Below, in pieces: positions 40,236-53,600 of a DNA stretch of 64,000 nucleotides. The notes below the pieces were generated by a model, which worked only from the letters and a program-made list of their open reading frames with translations, ran no database searches and was not told the DNA's origin. Every line of letters begins with the position of its first letter. Positions within the stretch are counted from its first letter, which is position 1. This stretch comes from Temnothorax longispinosus (lineage: Eukaryota; Arthropoda; Insecta; Hymenoptera; Formicidae), in the NCBI RefSeq assembly GCF_030848805.1, contig NC_092360.1, positions 12,524,001 to 12,588,000 of the forward strand, written 5' to 3'. The translations under genes were made by a program, and so were the position numbers.

Positions 40236-40679
40236 ATGCTCTCTCTTCCCCGCAAGCTCGTCGACGTTCCACGACGTTCCCCGCCGTTCGTGAGAAACGA
40301 ATCGTCGGAGCTTGTCCGTACAACGGGGAATGCGCGTTCCGCGGGCTCGCTGACGCGCGACGCCACCACTCCAATTAGGAACGCTTCCCCGACGCACCGA
40401 CGCGACGCCGACGGCCGCGGCGACGGGCTGCGTCGAGTCGGGTCGGCGAGTTACACAGTCTGCAGTTACGGATTGCAATTGGTCCACGAGGCGCTCAGCG
40501 ACGACCGACGACGCTCTCTCACTGCTCTCAGCAATTTGCCGGAATCGCGCGCACATAATATTCTCGGTCTTTGTCAGGACGTTTCGCGGCGGGCGCGGCG
40601 CGACGCGGCGCGGCGCTTGCAGCTTACAAACAGCCCGCGTTACAAAGCACCTCTCAATAATTGTGCATTGACCAAATAA
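40236..40679 (+). CDS. GC-rich open frame, 147 residues, doubtful
   Basis: A true ATG opens 147 codons within a CpG-dense block (about 40140-40990). The product is very rich in arginine, serine and alanine, as expected from CpG-rich DNA read in any phase, and a minus-strand frame (40218-40556) is open opposite. No domain, signal peptide or membrane segment is visible. An acceptor-like TTTTATCCTAG ends near 40690, just after the stop. The block could be a CpG-rich promoter or untranslated exon instead; I cannot choose. Confidence 0.08.
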   Translation: MLSLPRKLVDVPRRSPPFVRNESSELVRTTGNARSAGSLTRDATTPIRNASPTHRRDADGRGDGLRRVGSASYTVCSYGLQLVHEALSDDRRRSLTALSNLPESRAHNILGLCQDVSRRARRDAARRLQLTNSPRYKAPLNNCALTK

Positions 40680-43524
40680 TTTTATCCTAGGTGCTGCAGC
40701 GCGCGCGCATGCACATCGACCACGTTAGCCTTCCATTGTGCTACGGACGTTGCCAGGGGAATGCTGGCTCCGCCACCTCTGACCTCCGACTCGATCACGC
40801 TCGACCGGCTCGATTAATTAATCGCTTAAGGAGCGAAAACTGCTGCTTCGGCGCTAATTCCGTCCCCCAAGGCGATCGTGACGCGCGAAACGTCCCGCTT
40901 TGTGCGAATTAGAACGACGCATGTTGGTGTTGGTGGCCGTCCGCGCGTTTTATCGTCGCGCGAATGATGATCGATGGGAATCAAACGGCTGCGAAAATCG
41001 TCGACGGTACGGTATCGTTAATGACGGTTATGCGGGATTACAGAAGTGAGTAATTCGTTTTAATGATTAGAACGTGAACCGTTGCGATTGGCGCCCTCGT
41101 CATTAACAGGCTCCCGGGAGTTTATTGGGTTTAATGGGGATGTGATGGGATTATAGCGTGATGTTAATTCTCTGGATATTATGGATATTATAACGCTACA
41201 ATCCGCGCGCGACAAACAAAATTTAATTCTAATAATAGGGCGTTTATATATCGGTTTGGGAAAATTAGACCTGTGTACCTGTGTAATTAGACAGTTATCG
41301 TGTTAATTCAATCCAGTTGATTACGTAAAGACGATTACAATTAACGCAATTGGCATAAGTGTAATTGAAAAGAATCCGTATTAAAAAAATGTTAACCCTT
41401 AAATTCTCAATTTTTCGTAGTGTTCTGAATATTTTTACAATAAATAATGACTTTCTGGGCTTTCCCATCCAGAAGGATCACAGAAGGCACTTTATAGATG
41501 TGCAAACCCGCGTATTTTCAGTTGGAACTTTATAAGGAAGAGTACACGAAGCATCGAACAGTCGCGGTCGCTTTGCATATATGTATATGCAAATTATTAA
41601 CTGCTGCGCACTTAAGGGTAAAACATCTCCAAACTTTTTATGAGTCTATAAACATAAAAAATAAATGAAAAAAATTTGTTCAATCTTACCACAAGTCTAG
41701 TAAACGGAGAAATGTGGATTTTGTATCTATAGCGCGCAACGAATTTGAAAACAATGAACAATACAATTGCTGCCCAAAAGGAATTGAATTCGCCATTAAT
41801 TTTTTCTCGATGTAAGTCCGATCAGCCAAACGTCAGCCAATATTTCACCGAATCTCTCCTGTACCTACTCTTTCAATATGCTCTCTCTTCCCCACCTCCC
41901 TCGCGCTGAGGCACCGCTGGCTCATTCCGCAAACAACCGTCACGCTACAAAACCCGTCGACCCCCAATTGACATTCGCGTCAACGAGCGGCGTCCACGTC
42001 AACAGAGAGTAACAGAACCGGGGGACAAGCGTTTTACGCCCCGCCGCCCCTCGTCCAGTCCCGGTGACCGCCCTCTCGAGTTCCGAGGGTGGCTTTGGCT
42101 GTCTACCGCGAATGAGTGCGCAACCGGCAGCGCATTTTGATCTATAACACGAGCGAGAGGCTATTGTCGATTGGTGAAGCAACACCTGGACCCGGCCGGA
42201 AAGCGTGCTGAGGGCTTTTCATTTTGGACCGCGTTGTCCGGAAGAGGGGTGCCGTATGGGAGAAAGCTGGCGACACTCGAGTATAGAGGGTGGCGGCAGT
42301 GCCGTTTTACCAAAAATTCCCCGCGCGGTACCAATGTGATAATAAGAATTTTTAATCATTCTAAATTTATTATAAATATTCGGCCTAATATTACAAATAC
42401 AATGTTTATTTTTATTATAATATCGTAAATAATATAAACAATTTACAGAAGTAATTTGTATTGCATGAAAAGAAAGTTTCTCTGAAATCTTTTTATGATT
42501 ATTTATCACTAGATTTTTTGCTTTACAAAAATCATCATAAGGTAAAATAGTCAAAATAAGAATGGGAATAAGAGGGAAAAAACAGGAAAATTTTTAGAAG
42601 AATAATATGTAAATAGAGCAGCTTTAGATAATAATATGTAGATAGAGTAGTTTTTTCTTAGAATTTTCAAATGGGTCATTATTACCCCTTTAAATAATCA
42701 ATATATCTTTCTATTTTTATTTTATAAGCTTCTCTCAGTGAACGCTTTGCCTACAGGCTAATAATATCGTAAACGATATATTAATATCAGAACATATCCT
42801 GTTTGCTTTAACATCGTATCAATATCGCGTTTTCTTCAATCGCAAAACTGCACGTTTCTAGAGTCGTATTTAAAAAAATCTTTAATAGGGAACAATGATG
42901 AGACAACGATGAGATTATTATACTATATGTAATATGTATACATATATTACATATATATTTTAAGTGATAATACAATGAATTAAAAATGGGAGATACATAA
43001 ATAACATAATTTCAGTTTTTCATTGTTTATAAACTACGTAAAAACTTTCCAAAAAAATTCTTTGAATAATCTGCTAATATTAAAAATAACTGCAAATATT
43101 ATATTATTTACGCATAGAAAATTTATTTCGGTAGCAAATCTGCAAAAAAAGCTTTACTTCAAAATTTTAGCTACTAGATATAGCTTCTGCATCTACGAGT
43201 TTAATAACGTTACGTTTTTTTTTTAATATTATATATTTTGTATGGATTTAGTTGAAATGGACACGCGCGAGACAGAATACGACGTACTTTTTACATCCCG
43301 CGCTTAGAGCCGGCCATAGGTGGTGAAAAGGGTCGCAAGAGGGCTGGAAACGTAACAGAAGGATCGAAACGCGCACATGCGGCCAGATCGTTGCGCCTTT
43401 GTGCACGCGCGAAAGGGGTGTTAAGTGTTCACCGAAAGTGCCAATTTCGAGCCGCCGCCATGGTAAATGCCGAGGCATGTGTGCGCCGTCTTTTCTCTCG
43501 TCACTTCTTTCATGCATTTACGAC
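40680..43524. other. Non-coding stretch with CpG-rich blocks
   Basis: No supported gene. CpG-rich at 40680-40990, 41900-42330 and 43250-43524. A hairpin at 41149-41203 has 14-bp arms (GATTATAGCGTGAT and ATAACGCTACAATC) with about 12 of 14 pairs. A 29-bp imperfect tandem repeat lies at 42601-42658. An almost palindromic AT-rich run lies near 42915-42950. Confidence 0.6.
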
Positions 43525-43710
43525 ACGAGGATAAGATCAGCATTTACCATATAGCGGCGCGCGCACGGTACGTATTAGAGCCAAAGCACATAACATGGCG
43601 ATATACGACGGTCGTAGTCCTCGACCTGACAAATCAGGATACGCCAAAGCTTGTGCGTTACTTACGTCCACGACTACGACTGTCATATGTGCTTTGGCCC
43701 TTATCCTCGT
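43525..43710. repeat. Imperfect foldback, possible degraded MITE
   Basis: Three nested arm pairs face each other: ACGAGGATAAG (43525) with CTTATCCTCGT (43700); CCAAAGCACATA (43581) with TATGTGCTTTGG (ending 43697); and GACGGTCGTAGTC (43607) with GACTACGACTGTC (43672), the last with one mismatch. The arm centres are offset by several to about 25 bp, so the structure has internal insertions. No coding frame is supported. It could be an old inverted-repeat element or a structured RNA precursor. Confidence 0.55.
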
Positions 43711-43837
43711 TCAAGTAAAAGAGATAAAAATTTCACATTTGCAATATGAACAATAACAGGGATAAAAAGTAACAAGAATTTTACATTTACGATATAAGCG
43801 ATATCACAGTATGTTTTATAACTGCAAATATGAACGA

Positions 43838-43840
<3 letters not shown>

Positions 43841-43879
<39 letters not shown>
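43841..43879. repeat. (TA)n microsatellite
   Basis: A perfect TA run of about 39 bp. Confidence 0.97.
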
Positions 43880-43884
<5 letters not shown>

Positions 43885-46800
43885 TTGCGAATTTAAAATC
43901 GAACCTCCTGAAAATAATTATAATCACTCGACGATTTAATATTCTTTTGGTAGCTTCAACATTCTATATGTTTTGAAAATTACAAATATACAATAATTAA
44001 ACAATATTTAGTAGTTGATCGGTGGTACTGCTTCAACATATATATAATATATGAGAATAATTTCGCGAATGTCATAATAAATTATGCACTGTATGTTATC
44101 TCCGCTTAAGTGCATGTTTAAATTTTTCTCCAGCTATTGACAATACGACAAAACGTATCGTTGTATTGTGTTATATTTTTTGTATTGCATTATTGCGTAC
44201 ATATACTGCGAGATATTTAACGTCGGGCATTTTATAATATTTTAACATTTATATTCGAAGTACAAAGTCATAAAATTTCACGTATTTTTGCAAAATTGAA
44301 ATTGTATCGAAATAAAAGTTCAGAGTGTTTCGGTGATAGACGTAAATATCGCCGTGTCAAATCGCCAATACGATGGAATTTCCAATCGATCACGTTTCGA
44401 AAAGCTACAACTTTGATGTGCCTTATTGCCGTGAGCTTGTTACCGCCGCCAGCGATCCGTCGACGATCGACGGCAGATACCGCAACCAAAGCAGGACATA
44501 ATGCAGAGGTCCGTTCTGCCGTGTTGCACGCACTAGTCGATGGTTCTCTCGATAGGTTTCCACGAGACCGCAGAGGCGGGTGCAATGAAATTATTTGGCG
44601 GCCGAGCAATTAATTGCGCCGCCGACCAGTTAATCGGCGAAGAAATATGCCCTCCCGTCGCAGATTTAGAAATTCGATTCTAAATTTCGGTTACGTCACA
44701 CTCGAGTACTTTACTTTGTTTCTATATGTGTATTTCAATATTTGATGAGTCAATAGAGTAGATTGATAATAAATGTAAATGGATAATATTATTTGGCAAT
44801 ATCGTATATCAATTAACGAAGTTAAATTTGTAGTTAACAATAGTATAAGGAAACCTTATATTAGTAAAACGTATCAATATATTTATTATATTAATTACTG
44901 TATGCTAGTAGATATTTGTTACACTGTTTTTTTTTTTCCTCCAATTAGAGCCTAGAGATCTTGAAAAATGATTTTCAACTATCTTACAATTAGTTAAATG
45001 CTACTTTATCCTTTTCTTCTACGTTTATATTTTATATATTTATACAGTTATAATAAGAAATCTTTCAAACACACAATAATTAACGATACAGTTCTCACAT
45101 TTTTTTTTTCTAAGAAGTCGATTGTGAAAACAATAATTGCGAGAAACCCCTTACATGAAGACTTTCATAAAAAATACAAACATCGTAGTTTATCATAAAG
45201 TACTTTCCGTTCGCCATTAATCATTATAATCCAATCGCCTCTCTTATTTCATTGATCGCGTAACATGCGCATGCACTCACGTATAATTCTCGGAATGCGC
45301 AATAATCGTGTCAATTGGGCGAAGAAGACTCTAGATTTTAAATGATGTCTAAAGCTATCGAGTAGATTACTGCATGGTACGAAAGTACTTTGCGCGCTGA
45401 TTGCTTCGCGAAAAGGCAAAAAAAAAATAACGACTCTTTCGGACTTCGTTTTCTTGCGGTATGTGCAATGTGCACGCGTATATCGTCGAACGTTGATTGG
45501 CATCAATTTTCGCAACGAAGAGAACGAGGAAGCCATAATCTCGAGCCAATCAATCGGACGAGCACATTTTACTGCGCATAACGATGCACACAACGAACGT
45601 ATGAATAAATTGTTACTCAATCCATTTTTCAATGGATTATTAACGTTATTTATAGACGCAGGTTACTTTCCGTGCGCGCAAATGTACAATATTGCCAAAT
45701 TGGGCATTTAATTTCCATAATTATGAAATTTTCCTCCATGTTGCCCACGCATTCAGCACAATCGAACTGGATCAACATTTAATATATTTTCGTATCTTCG
45801 TAACATGATATGTCAGATCTTAATAACGTTTATAATTCAACGTTAAATATCAACGTATTGTTGGCAATACGAGAACATATTGCTGTAACGTACGCCATAT
45901 GGATTGAAATTACATTGTATTATTTTCTCAGTATTAAAAAATTAACAAAATAATAAATAGTTACACTTGAAAATTATATTTTAGGTATAAATTTATAAAT
46001 CGTCATATACAGTTGATATATACGTATTTGTTTAATTTTTTTTCCGCATTGATATATAAACGAATTTAAGAGTAATATAGTACCTAAATAAAAAAAATTC
46101 GGATAAAGATCACAGAGAATATTAATATGTGGAGCGCGCACGAAATTGGATACCCCGTTCTTAAAGCGCCGAACAAGCGGGCTTTCTATCGGTCACGCCA
46201 TCCGGTATGCGAGCAAAGGCTTAATTCGACAGGGCGGAGCTGTGTGCTCGAATCGTCGACGAACGAGAAACGTTTACTAGAGCGTCGCACTTCGGAAATT
46301 TGGAGCTAAAGCCAGTGACTGGAGTCCGGCACAAAGGCACTTCCTCTTTGGGAGTTTAGTGCCAGACACTAAATAAAATTCCTCATGTTTCTACGCAGGA
46401 GAAGGTCGAAAATCTCCCGGGGCTAGGAATGCGCGCTTTCCCAACAATCCCAACGTATATCATAGCGGCACATTGCGTGTCGTATTGATTTGAAATGGCA
46501 CGAAATTCCAGAAAGATAATTAAAAACGTTGAATTAGTCAACATTTTGTAAATAATGTCAACATCCTTTGCTTAAAAATTTGTTTCCAGTTAATTCAATT
46601 TGTATAGATTTTGTATACATTGTCCGATATTTTGTATAATATATATTATCCAATCTGTCATTTATTGTCGATTTCCGTAGTTTAAATAATATTGAGATTT
46701 TTACTGCTTAGCTGATCTTGTCTTTTGGTATCTTATATCTTATAGGCATTACACTGTAGCAATTAGTTGATACTGAAAAATTGACAAAACGGCATATTTT

Positions 46801-47508
46801 AAACGTTATATATAAATTATTTAATTTTTTAAATAAAAAAGTGGATGATTAATTAGCTACTTGAAAAAGATTATTGAATTAAATATTAAATCTGGATTTT
46901 TGAATAATAAAATTTATTTTTATTTTGGTTGGAAAATGGACATTATATATAATATATTATTCTTTTTCACATTTTTAGGTTCGGAAAAGAATAAAAGAGT
47001 AATTTTTTTAAAATAAATCAAGAAAAAAATTGTGGCTTTTGCGACGGTTTTTATCATTTTCTTGATTTATTAAAATTACGAGAAAGATTTATTAAAATGA
47101 TATAATTTTATACCTCTCAGAATGTGTAAAAATGTGGTAAGAAGTATATTAATAGCAATGAGTTCATTAATGGTATTGTTTCAAAGAAGCGGTTTTGTTT
47201 TATTATTTAAATCAAATAAACATTTAGTTTGAAGTATGGTAATAGTCCATTTGTTGAAATTGATTTGAAATAGAAAAACAAAAATGCAAAAAATAGAATA
47301 TTCGACATTTATTTAACGGTGCGTTATATTTCGTGGCTGCGACAAAATGGATGCATGGTATAGAGAACATCCGTTTTTTCCGGCGTACAACACGCCATTG
47401 TTGATGTGTATACATGGTCATATACATAGTTTATACCGTTGCCATTTGCGAAGCAACCAGATAGATAGGCAACAAAAGATTGACGAGTATCAAGAGAAAA
47501 TCGCAATC

Positions 47509-47547
47509 ATTCTCTGTAAACAATTAACGATTCTCTGTAAACAATTA
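47509..47547. repeat. 18-bp direct repeat, period 21
   Basis: ATTCTCTGTAAACAATTA occurs at 47509-47526 and 47530-47547. A diverged third unit (ATTCTTTGTGATTAATT) begins near 47550. Confidence 0.9.
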
Positions 47548-48112
47548 TCATTCTTTGTGATTAATTGATTTCCATAATTAATGCTTCGCGAACGCATCGC
47601 GAAACAATGATTAATTATTTATCGAAACAGATATTTCGCAATATAAGAATTATAAATTATTATTCACATTTGTCGTCCACATAATTATTATTATTTTAAA
47701 AGTTTGATTACGACTATATCCCGATTTAAGTTTTTTTTATCAATTTATATGTGATTTGCCCTATCTTCGCATTTCGAGAGCGAAGAATGATACATAAATC
47801 ACAAGATGGAGTGTTTTGAATAATGAAAAATCACGGCCGTTTTTTTTTCAATAATCAATAATGTATTTTGCGAGATTTTTATGCATTCGAATGCGTTATA
47901 TTGTACAATATTGAGTTTTGATAATATTTTCGAATGGTCCTCGACATATATTTCATTTAACCATTAACTCGATTTTAGTAATTGTATCATATTGCACCAT
48001 TTTCCACATCCCATGTACATATATAACATGTTATAAAACTATTGTAATATGTATATATGTATATTTTTATGCATATTTATACTCTAGTGTTTTACAATTT
48101 TCTACTATAGAT

Positions 48113-48295
48113 ATGTGCAATGTGCGTTGTATCTTAAAAGAAACATCAAATTGTAACAGCTTCTTTGATCAATTTGAAGTAAGTTTTTCGAAACAAAAAT
48201 GTCAAGATACGAATTGTCTTTGTGTAATCACTGTCAATGGCAAAAGGGCTTTTCACGAACCATATGTTTCAAAGGACAAAAAATACATGTGGTAA
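48113..48295 (+). CDS. Small cysteine-rich open frame, 60 residues, or part of an exon
   Basis: An ATG at 48113 opens 60 codons to TAA. Six cysteines lie at residues 2, 6, 14, 30, 35 and 37, giving C-x3-C, C and finally C-x4-C-x-C. That spacing recalls disulfide-rich secreted peptides, but it is not a clear match to a family I can name. There is no signal peptide in the ATG frame. The ATG directly follows an acceptor-like site (ACAATTTTCTACTATAG, AG 48109-48110), so a signal peptide could come from an upstream exon. A donor-like GAA/GTAAGT at 48179 would alternatively end a 68-nt exon at 48178. The frame is open further upstream to 47918 in AT-rich low-complexity sequence. Codon content is ordinary and chance cannot be excluded. 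Confidence 0.18.
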   Translation: MCNVRCILKETSNCNSFFDQFEVSFSKQKCQDTNCLCVITVNGKRAFHEPYVSKDKKYMW

Positions 48296-48972
48296 AATAT
48301 TCTTTATTTTATTTAAAATGTTATTTCAAATGGACGTTTTACATCAGGATATTATAAAAATTAAAATAAACGACCTGCTCTCTCGACATTTTTTTTTTGT
48401 TCAGGAAAAATAAAATTCAAAGGTTATCAAATAATCTGTCATTAAAATTTGCCTACCGTTATTTCACGACCAACTGTGTGTGTCGTAAGATATCCGATTG
48501 GGAAAGATTTTAATGGCAGAGATTCATTAATTACCTTCATGCAGATATTTCTAATATAGGATTAAATTGCTTTTTATCTTGGTTTAACGAAAATTTCTAT
48601 AATGTAGCTATTTTCGCCGCTGTAAGACCGAACCGCCTTTTTAAATTTATCTTGCCGCTTCTCCGCGAATGTCAGATAGATTTATCTTTCCATATTTACC
48701 ATCCACCATCTTATCGTCGCTTATCCCGCCAACGCTCGCGTGTCCATCTCCATCGGCGTCCCGCCGACAGGCGAACGATCGATTCGAGCGCAGTTCTTAA
48801 TCCCTCACGCAGATCTATAATACATCCTCCCACGAAGATCGTGCATCTTCCTTTTCCCCTTGCCGACGAGGGCGCGACATATTTGCACGAGTTCAGCTGT
48901 CACGCGCCGAAACGTCGAGATTTATGCACCGATAGATACATATAGACTAGGCGGGAAAGAGAAGAGGAGAGT

Positions 48973-48978
<6 letters not shown>

Positions 48979-49003
<25 letters not shown>
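48979..49003. repeat. (GA)n microsatellite
   Basis: A GA run of about 12 units in a longer purine-rich stretch. The glutamate/arginine frame across it is an artefact. Confidence 0.95.
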
Positions 49004-51773
49004 GCGAAAGGAGAGAGAGGTGGGGAATATAGTGAGCAGGACAGAAAATATCCGAGATTTCTCCTTATGGAACCTCATCCATAATGGGCTCTCGTTTCCT
49101 TGCACTTTGATGATTGATGAGTCCTTGTTTACGCGCTTCAACTGATCTTCTAACCCTCCTCCATTCCCGCTTCGCGTCGCCCTTCACCCTTCCTCGCCGA
49201 CATTCAGTCGCTCTTACGGTTTCCTGCGTCTCATTCACCGGGGTGTCTACGGGGTGGTTTAAGCTCGTAAGAAATTACTGTGCTAAATATGCCGATGTCA
49301 TCTGAATCCAATTAATTAATTAATTGATGAAATTAATTTGACTAGTCACCGTGAAGAGATATGGATGGAATGTATAATTATTTTATTTATTTACCGGTCA
49401 AATTATATTTATTGTAATTGTAGAGCTCTATTATCTGTTTGACACGTTAAGCGATGAAGTTATCGGTTAATTAATCGGCGCTCGATTCAATCTTCCCCAA
49501 TTTTAATCGCGCTCCCGCGTTAAGTAGGCTATGCTCGCAAAATCTACTGTGTTTAATTAAAAGATTTAATCAGCGCGTGGCCGCATGGCCGAAGAGAACG
49601 CTTAAACAATGTTCTACTAACAATCTAAATGACATTCAAAAATTATCGCACTCATCTAAATAGAATGGACACAAAAATTTATTTCGTGTGACTTCATTTT
49701 ATTTAGAACAGCTGCACTTTTGTGAGATTAATATCAATTTTAGATTGAAATGAAACTGTTTGGATTTTATCTCGTAATTATATAATCGTGTTGATCATAA
49801 GAAAATTGCTTAATTTATTTATCGCATGAAATAAAAAATTATTTACTTATTATAATTATTTTATTTTATAATAAATCTGTGAATATAATTAACTTAATTA
49901 CTTTATTGTCAATATAGTTTACCTTCGATTTCAAATTGATGCTACAACACGAATACGGATAGCTACGCAAATTTCGTTCGGCGGTCATTTCCGCTCACTT
50001 GTATCGGTTTTAAGTTTTAGGTATCGTTTTATTATCAATTATGTTATCGCGTACAGTTTCTCGGGAATGTCGACAATTAACCACAATTTATCTCATCTTA
50101 TCTCGCGGGTTAAGTTCAGCTTAGAGTCAACGTCTATCTCATAATCCCCGAAAATCTTTCAAGCTTTATTCGCGGTCACCCTGTAGATAGCCGCGTGGAA
50201 AAGAGACTCTCAGAACCTCATCCCCCATCGTGGTCGTCCTTTTTCTCATCCCGTTCTTTGATTTTTTTTCCATTCTCATCTCCTCCCTTTATTCTTTCTT
50301 AGCGAATAGCACTTTTCATCGAGCAACGAGCACAAGTGGATCTTAGGGCCCCTCTCTTTCTCTCTTTCTATCTCCTTCGACGCATTCTCCCTCTCCTTTT
50401 CCTCCCCCTTTCTCCCTTTCTCCTGTATTTTTACGGTGTTCTCACTACTCCGAATGCATAATGAATTTTTCCTGTTTCTTTGTCTCTTTTTTCAGTTTTT
50501 GATGCTCCGCTGTTCAATTCAAATGATGACCAATAATCGATGCTGCGGCTTATTTCGCCGCGGCCACACTTAATTGCTACTCGCGCTGCTCTTTGCAATT
50601 GGAACGCGCATCGGCGTCTGCAGTTGCAATCATCCTTACCGCACGGCTCTGAGAAACGCGCGTTAATTGCGGTCGTCGAAAGGCCACAATTGTTTTCCTG
50701 CTTTTCGGTTTGCTCGCTCTCTTTTAGACGGCTATTATGGAATTTTTCATTCGAGGGCCAATGTTCCACGCAGAAGAATTTTCGTGTCTTTGTTGGAAAG
50801 AAGATTCTGAATGCATCTCTTCTAGAATATTCACTAGCGACGGGTGCAGAACGGAATGGAAATTGAAATATCAAAATATTACATGAACATAGCTGCACGA
50901 ATCTGAATAATTATATAATTTCCTTATTGTTGGTAAATTCTCAAAAATTTTGTTATTTATTTAAAAAGTTACAAATGCCCATATGACTAGTAAATTGTTA
51001 AAAATATCAGGTAAAACTAACACGAGGTAAAAAAGAGAACTTTTCTATATATATTCTGAAAACTTAGGGAATTAAGAAATAAGAAGCCGTTTCGTGGGCA
51101 ACCAAGTCGACGCCGACAGCGTTAAGTTTTCATTTACTTCCGAAAATATGCGAAGCACCAGTATATAACTTCGCAAAATGAAGTGCGAACAGATGCAAAG
51201 AGGGGGCAACGCAAAATTACGAAAGTTGCGTAGTGCTGCTTGAAATAAAGCAATTAAGCTTCGAATTATTTTCCAGGCAATAGGAGTCTCCGCGGCCGGC
51301 TATACATACAGATAATAAATCTGTTTCATTGATTTTATCTTTCCGCTTAGTTTTTGATGTAATAACTCTTATTATACGTAATGAAAACGTATTTCGCCTT
51401 CGGGTTAGATTTTCCGAATAATCAAGCGTTTTGCAAGATTGTTTCACTCTTTCTATGAGCTATAAACGAATTTCGGCCTTAATTTATAAGTAATCAAAAG
51501 TTCCATTTTGTAGACACGGGCAAGGGGCCCTCGGGGTTCTTGTAAATTCACGTAAAATTGAACAAGGTATAACGCCCTCTCAACGCCCGTGGTAATCCAC
51601 TTACTCTTATCGCGGTGATTTCGTGAAAAGGACCGTGCTTGACACCTGGCTTGAAAAATTAATTATGCATTCCATCAACTGGTGCGCACAGAAGGAAAGA
51701 ACAAGCGGAGAACGAATACCGCGCCTTCTTCTTTTCTCGTGTTCTCGCAAGTAAAGAAACGGAAGAAAGGAAA

Positions 51774-51814
51774 GAGTGAGTGAGTGAGTGAGTGAAAAGA
51801 GAGAGAGAGAGAGA
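51774..51814. repeat. Compound (GAGT)n-(GA)n microsatellite
   Basis: About five GAGT units (51774-51795), a short AAAA break, then eight GA units (51799-51814). Confidence 0.93.
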
Positions 51815-53600
51815 AGAATCATGCCGTCAAGTAGACAACTTTGACTACCACTTCCTAATTGCCCCAATTAAATTAGATGAGCTCCCACGTTACACTGCCG
51901 GAAAAATTCAAATCAATTTCTAACGCTTGACAGTGGAAACTTCTATAAAGACCGTACGTTTCATTTACATGAGTTTGCTAAAATTCTAAACGGTGCAGTT
52001 AGATATTCTAATTCTAATAAGAGGGGATACGCAAAATATATTTTAAATACTGAAAACTCGAGGAAGATATTATTTGTGTATGTGTGGGTAGAATCGTTCC
52101 TATCTATAATTACGATAAACCTCTAATTTAGTGACAGAATTATCCGCAGTTCCCCTTTATACTTTTCATGATAGTGATTCAACATCCACTCTAAAGAAAA
52201 TTGTATCACTTTACATCTGCATTTGTATGATATTCATTCTTTTAGAGACGTATATATATTTTGCTCTCACCTAATTTAAATACTCTGATTGCATATCTTG
52301 CCTTGCTCATTTCTTCTTCTTTTCAAAATTAAATGCGTCGCGATCAAGAATATCGTACTATACGGATTGAATCCGATTGATAAGGTTATTTCATTATTAG
52401 GGATTGCATGGAATGTACTTAACTTCCAATTCAGACTGCTTCAATGTCCTTATAGCAAAAAAAAAGAAGTAACGCCGATGCGAATGGAGTTTGATAAATT
52501 ATCCACCGGAGATCCGACTTCCTCGGGAGTTTAATGAATTAAATATACTTTCTCGTCGTTATATCCGGTTAACTTATAATAAGTACGATCTAGCTGCCGG
52601 GATACGAGAATTCCGCGTCCGCGAGCAGAAGAAAAATTCGCAGATAATTACGAGAAACGTTTGCGCAACTTTGCAGGAGGAATAACGGCGAAGCAAAATG
52701 TTGGATAAAAAGTGAAGTTATTCCCTGTAATCCGCGACTCTATGCATTATACCGAATACTAATTACTGGAATATTTAGATTCAATTCACTTTGAACCGAT
52801 TATAAAGCCAAGCTATGAATTAATTAACTATCATAGTTATCACGGCGCTATGCATTTCTATGTTCTATTTGGAGGAACATATTGACAATGTTTGTCAATT
52901 TAACGTACGTGGTCGGAGTCGATAAATGATTCAGGAATACGAAACAATGTAAAATTTAAAGAAAAGAGGCTTTAGCTTTGAATGGATCAATAATAATTAT
53001 ATATAATTATTTAATATTAATATATATAATATATTAATTTCTTTAATAATATTTTGTGATTGTACATATCTATGATTAATATATTACAGGAAATTGATTA
53101 TATAATCCAGTAAAGATTATTGGAAAATATGTTTGATTTCTCTTGCAGAGTAACGCGATTATTTGTAATGAAACGTAGTCCCACAAAATGTATCGATCCC
53201 AAAAGCACTTTTCGCGCATTTACCGTAATCAGGAATACAGTCCCTTGTCAGTCATCGTAAATAAAAGCAAATCGGAGAATTCAATCGTGCATTCGGGCTT
53301 ATTCGAATTGTGTATACGTTAGATACGGTTGCATTATAGAGATTGCTCTAACAAGTCGCTCAGCCGGCTTTGAAGTCGCATTCGTTCCTATGTTCTCGTT
53401 GAAAAGATACGCTTTAACGTTAATTTCTTTACTCGCTTCTGCTCACAATTGATGGATGATTTAATTGATTTCGAAATTATTTTTCCACAGTTTGCTAATT
53501 GAATGGTTTTTATAACTTTTCCATTGTCCGCGTCAATCAATATATTTTATTCACATCGAGAATCATACAATGGAAACGTTAAATTGAACATGGACGTCTC

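Larger units (their letters stand above)
43711..48110. other. Non-coding stretch, mostly AT-rich
   Basis: No supported gene. CpG-rich pieces lie at about 44390-44680 and 46120-46460, where plus and minus frames overlap (44268-44613) and cancel as evidence. A strong acceptor-like TTTTTCACATTTTTAG ends at 46978, but the sequence after it has no sizeable frame or donor. Confidence 0.6.
48296..53600. other. Non-coding stretch, mixed
   Basis: No supported gene. CpG-rich at about 48650-48920 and 50530-50800. The plus strand is pyrimidine-rich at about 50220-50430. A hairpin at 52881-52899 has perfect 8-bp arms ATTGACAA and TTGTCAAT. A good acceptor-like TTTGATTTCTCTTGCAG ends at 53148; the frame after it (53150-53260) runs 36 codons to TAA overlapping AATAAA. 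Confidence 0.55.

Noticed and set aside
44268..44613. Opposed frames of 113 and 105 codons
   Set aside because: They overlap almost completely on opposite strands, and neither has a recognisable feature.
50177..50192. ACCCTGTAGAT, matching the 5' part of insect miR-10
   Set aside because: The match stops after 11 bases and no complementary arm for a precursor hairpin lies nearby.
53149..53260. Terminal-exon-like arrangement: strong acceptor, 36 open codons, TAA overlapping AATAAA
   Set aside because: The stop and polyadenylation-like hexamer overlap, leaving no 3' untranslated region; the frame is short and the motif common in AT-rich DNA.
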